Source: Paenibacillus sp. FSL H8-0079
GTDB lineage: Bacteria > Bacillota > Bacilli > Paenibacillales > Paenibacillaceae
Direction: 5' to 3'
DNA: 64,000 nucleotides
Assembly (NCBI RefSeq): GCF_037991315.1
Contig: NZ_CP150300.1
Coordinates: 1,922,001 to 1,986,000, forward strand
Positions 63,215-64,000 of this stretch are shown in pieces (position 1 is the first letter of the stretch; each line of letters opens with the position of its first letter). A model generated the notes under the pieces. That model was not told where the DNA came from, searched no databases, and saw nothing but the letters and a program-made list of their open reading frames with translations. The position numbers and the translations under genes were made by a program.

Positions 63215-63580
63215 ATGAGCAATTTAAAAGTATATCAATATGCCAAATGCGGCACATGCCGTAAAGCTGTAAAATGGCTGGAAGCTCAAGGACACGAGCT
63301 GGAGCTAATCCCCATTTTCGACACACCGCCATCAGAATCTGAATTAACAGAACTGATCCAAAAAAGCGGATTGGAAGTGAAGAAGTTCTTTAATACGAGC
63401 GGGGAAGTGTATAAGGAACAACAACTGAAGGACAAACTTCCGGGCATGTCCGCTGATGAACAGATTCGTTTGTTGGCTTCCAATGGTCGTCTGATCAAAC
63501 GTCCGATCGTTACGGATGGAGAAAAGGTGACGGTTGGATTCAAGGAAGAAACGTACGAGCAGGAATGGAATAACGCGTAA
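63215..63580 (+). CDS. ArsC/Spx-family protein (YusI/YffB-like)
   Basis: A 121-residue thioredoxin-fold protein. The start at 63215 follows AGGAGG; the longer frame from 63122 runs through the leader hairpin and is unlikely. The N-terminus has a C-x-x-C-like pair in YAKCGTCRKAVKWLE, and the fold continues through FFNTSGEVYKEQQLKDKL and the conserved NGRLIKRPIV strand. Relatives include the redox regulator Spx, MgsR and arsenate reductase-like YusI. The RNA polymerase-contact residues that define Spx are not evident, so the role is uncertain. Confidence 0.87.
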   Translation: MSNLKVYQYAKCGTCRKAVKWLEAQGHELELIPIFDTPPSESELTELIQKSGLEVKKFFNTSGEVYKEQQLKDKLPGMSADEQIRLLASNGRLIKRPIVTDGEKVTVGFKEETYEQEWNNA

Positions 63581-63650
63581 AATATGGATTTTTGGTGGGG
63601 TCGGTCATTCGATGATTGTTATGATTGTCGAATGAATTAACACTCAATGG

Positions 63651-63681
63651 GCTCTGAATGTTCAAAATTCAGGGCTTTTTT
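63651..63681 (+). terminator. Terminator after the ArsC/Spx-like gene
   Basis: GCTCTGAAT (63651-63659) and ATTCAGGGC (63667-63675), one G-U, then six T. Another hairpin, CATTCGA/TCGAATG, lies upstream at about 63607-63634. Confidence 0.9.
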
Positions 63682-63706
63682 GGCTGATCGATGGTTGGCG
63701 GAACTA

Positions 63707-63715
63707 TGCTATAAT
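63707..63715 (+). promoter_or_regulatory. Extended -10 promoter of the exonuclease gene
   Basis: TGCTATAAT, an extended -10; no good -35 hexamer is visible. Confidence 0.5.
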
Positions 63716-63773
63716 GATAGAATTAGTTTCGATATTTTATATGCTAGATTTAGATAGGAGAGAACAAATTCAA

Positions 63774-64000
63774 GTGAATCAACGTAATGAACCTACTTTG
63801 TTGCTGGTAGACGGTATGGCGGTGTTGTTCCGTGCTTTTTATGCGACATCTGCAAGCGGATATATCAGACGTACAAAGGCAGGATTGCCTACCAACGCAG
63901 TCTACGGATTTATCCGTTATTTCTGGGATGCGGTTCAGACTTTTGGGCCAAGTCATGTTGTATGTTGTTGGGATATGGGCGGTAAGACGTTCCGCGGTGA
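63774..64000 (+). CDS. 5'-3' exonuclease (FEN/Pol I 5'-nuclease type), cut by window end
   Basis: The first 75 codons of a nuclease related to the 5' domain of DNA polymerase I. GTG at 63774 follows AGGAGAG by about ten bases. The metal-binding start LLLVDGMAVLFRAFYATS and the stretch PSHVVCCWDMGGKTFRG match the stand-alone YpcP-type exonucleases of Bacilli better than full-length PolA. It would remove RNA primers or flaps. The remainder of the gene is outside the window. Confidence 0.85.
   Translation, partial: MNQRNEPTLLLVDGMAVLFRAFYATSASGYIRRTKAGLPTNAVYGFIRYFWDAVQTFGPSHVVCCWDMGGKTFRG

Overview
The window is a chromosomal segment of a spore-forming, low-to-mid GC Firmicute, most likely Paenibacillus or a close relative. 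The evidence is the gene content and order (infC-rpmI-rplT behind an L20-type leader, a T-box controlled ilvB-ilvN-ilvC-leuA operon, a T-box controlled pheST operon, mutS2 next to a DUF350 gene as in Bacillus), an LplB/YtcP-type sugar ABC transporter with a divergent membrane-anchored AraC regulator, CotF-like coat proteins, a Spo0E-like protein, strong AGGAGG ribosome binding sites and frequent GTG/TTG starts. There is no prophage, CRISPR array or large island. The only clear mobile element is one IS1182-type insertion sequence.

Layout. 1-7.1 kb: 3' part of trmB, a sensor/AraC regulator on the minus strand, and a sugar importer (two permeases and a lipoprotein, no own ATPase). 7.1-10.9 kb: envelope genes (PAP2 phosphatase and UgtP-like glycosyltransferase on minus; a processive GT2 on plus behind a long leader). 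10.9-12.4 kb: translation operon with L20 leader; infC starts at ATT. 12.9-17.8 kb: NupNOPQ-type nucleoside ABC transporter. 17.9-18.8 kb: a Gly/Pro/Tyr-rich small protein and a GNAT. 18.9-27.2 kb: branched-chain amino acid synthesis, with leuB separated from leuA by an aldo/keto reductase on the other strand and without leuCD. 27.2-29.7 kb: a 2-Cys peroxiredoxin with an exact PerR box, then the IS.

30-39 kb: a zinc-ribbon protein, an orphan PAS histidine kinase, a MoxR-DUF58-DUF4129 cassette, a DRE-TIM aldolase-like enzyme and a membrane GGDEF-EAL protein whose GGDEF half looks dead. 39.1-41.6 kb: tRNA-Gly(TCC) and an ABC-F protein preceded by an attenuator-like leader with a candidate leader peptide. 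41.6-48.6 kb: an intergenic MITE-like repeat, the Phe T-box, pheST, and a ZapA domain fused to an extremely long coiled coil with eleven-residue repeats. 48.6-54.8 kb: a stand-alone CuA lipoprotein, a four-helix membrane protein, mutS2, DUF350, a 26-residue membrane peptide, a zinc-ribbon protein and an MFS transporter. 54.8-64 kb: FAD oxidoreductase, two coat proteins, AlaR/AlaT-like pair, Spo0E-like protein, a small lipoprotein, CobU-like and PduO-like cobalamin enzymes, DedA, RluA-type synthase, an ArsC/Spx-like protein behind a 5'-terminal hairpin, and the start of a 5'-3' exonuclease.

No complete new defence or biosynthetic system was seen. The most unusual items are the ZapA-hendecad coiled-coil protein, the ABC-F leader, the 5'-terminal hairpin of the ArsC/Spx-like gene, the paired hairpins framing ilvC, and the IS inserted at the peroxiredoxin terminator.
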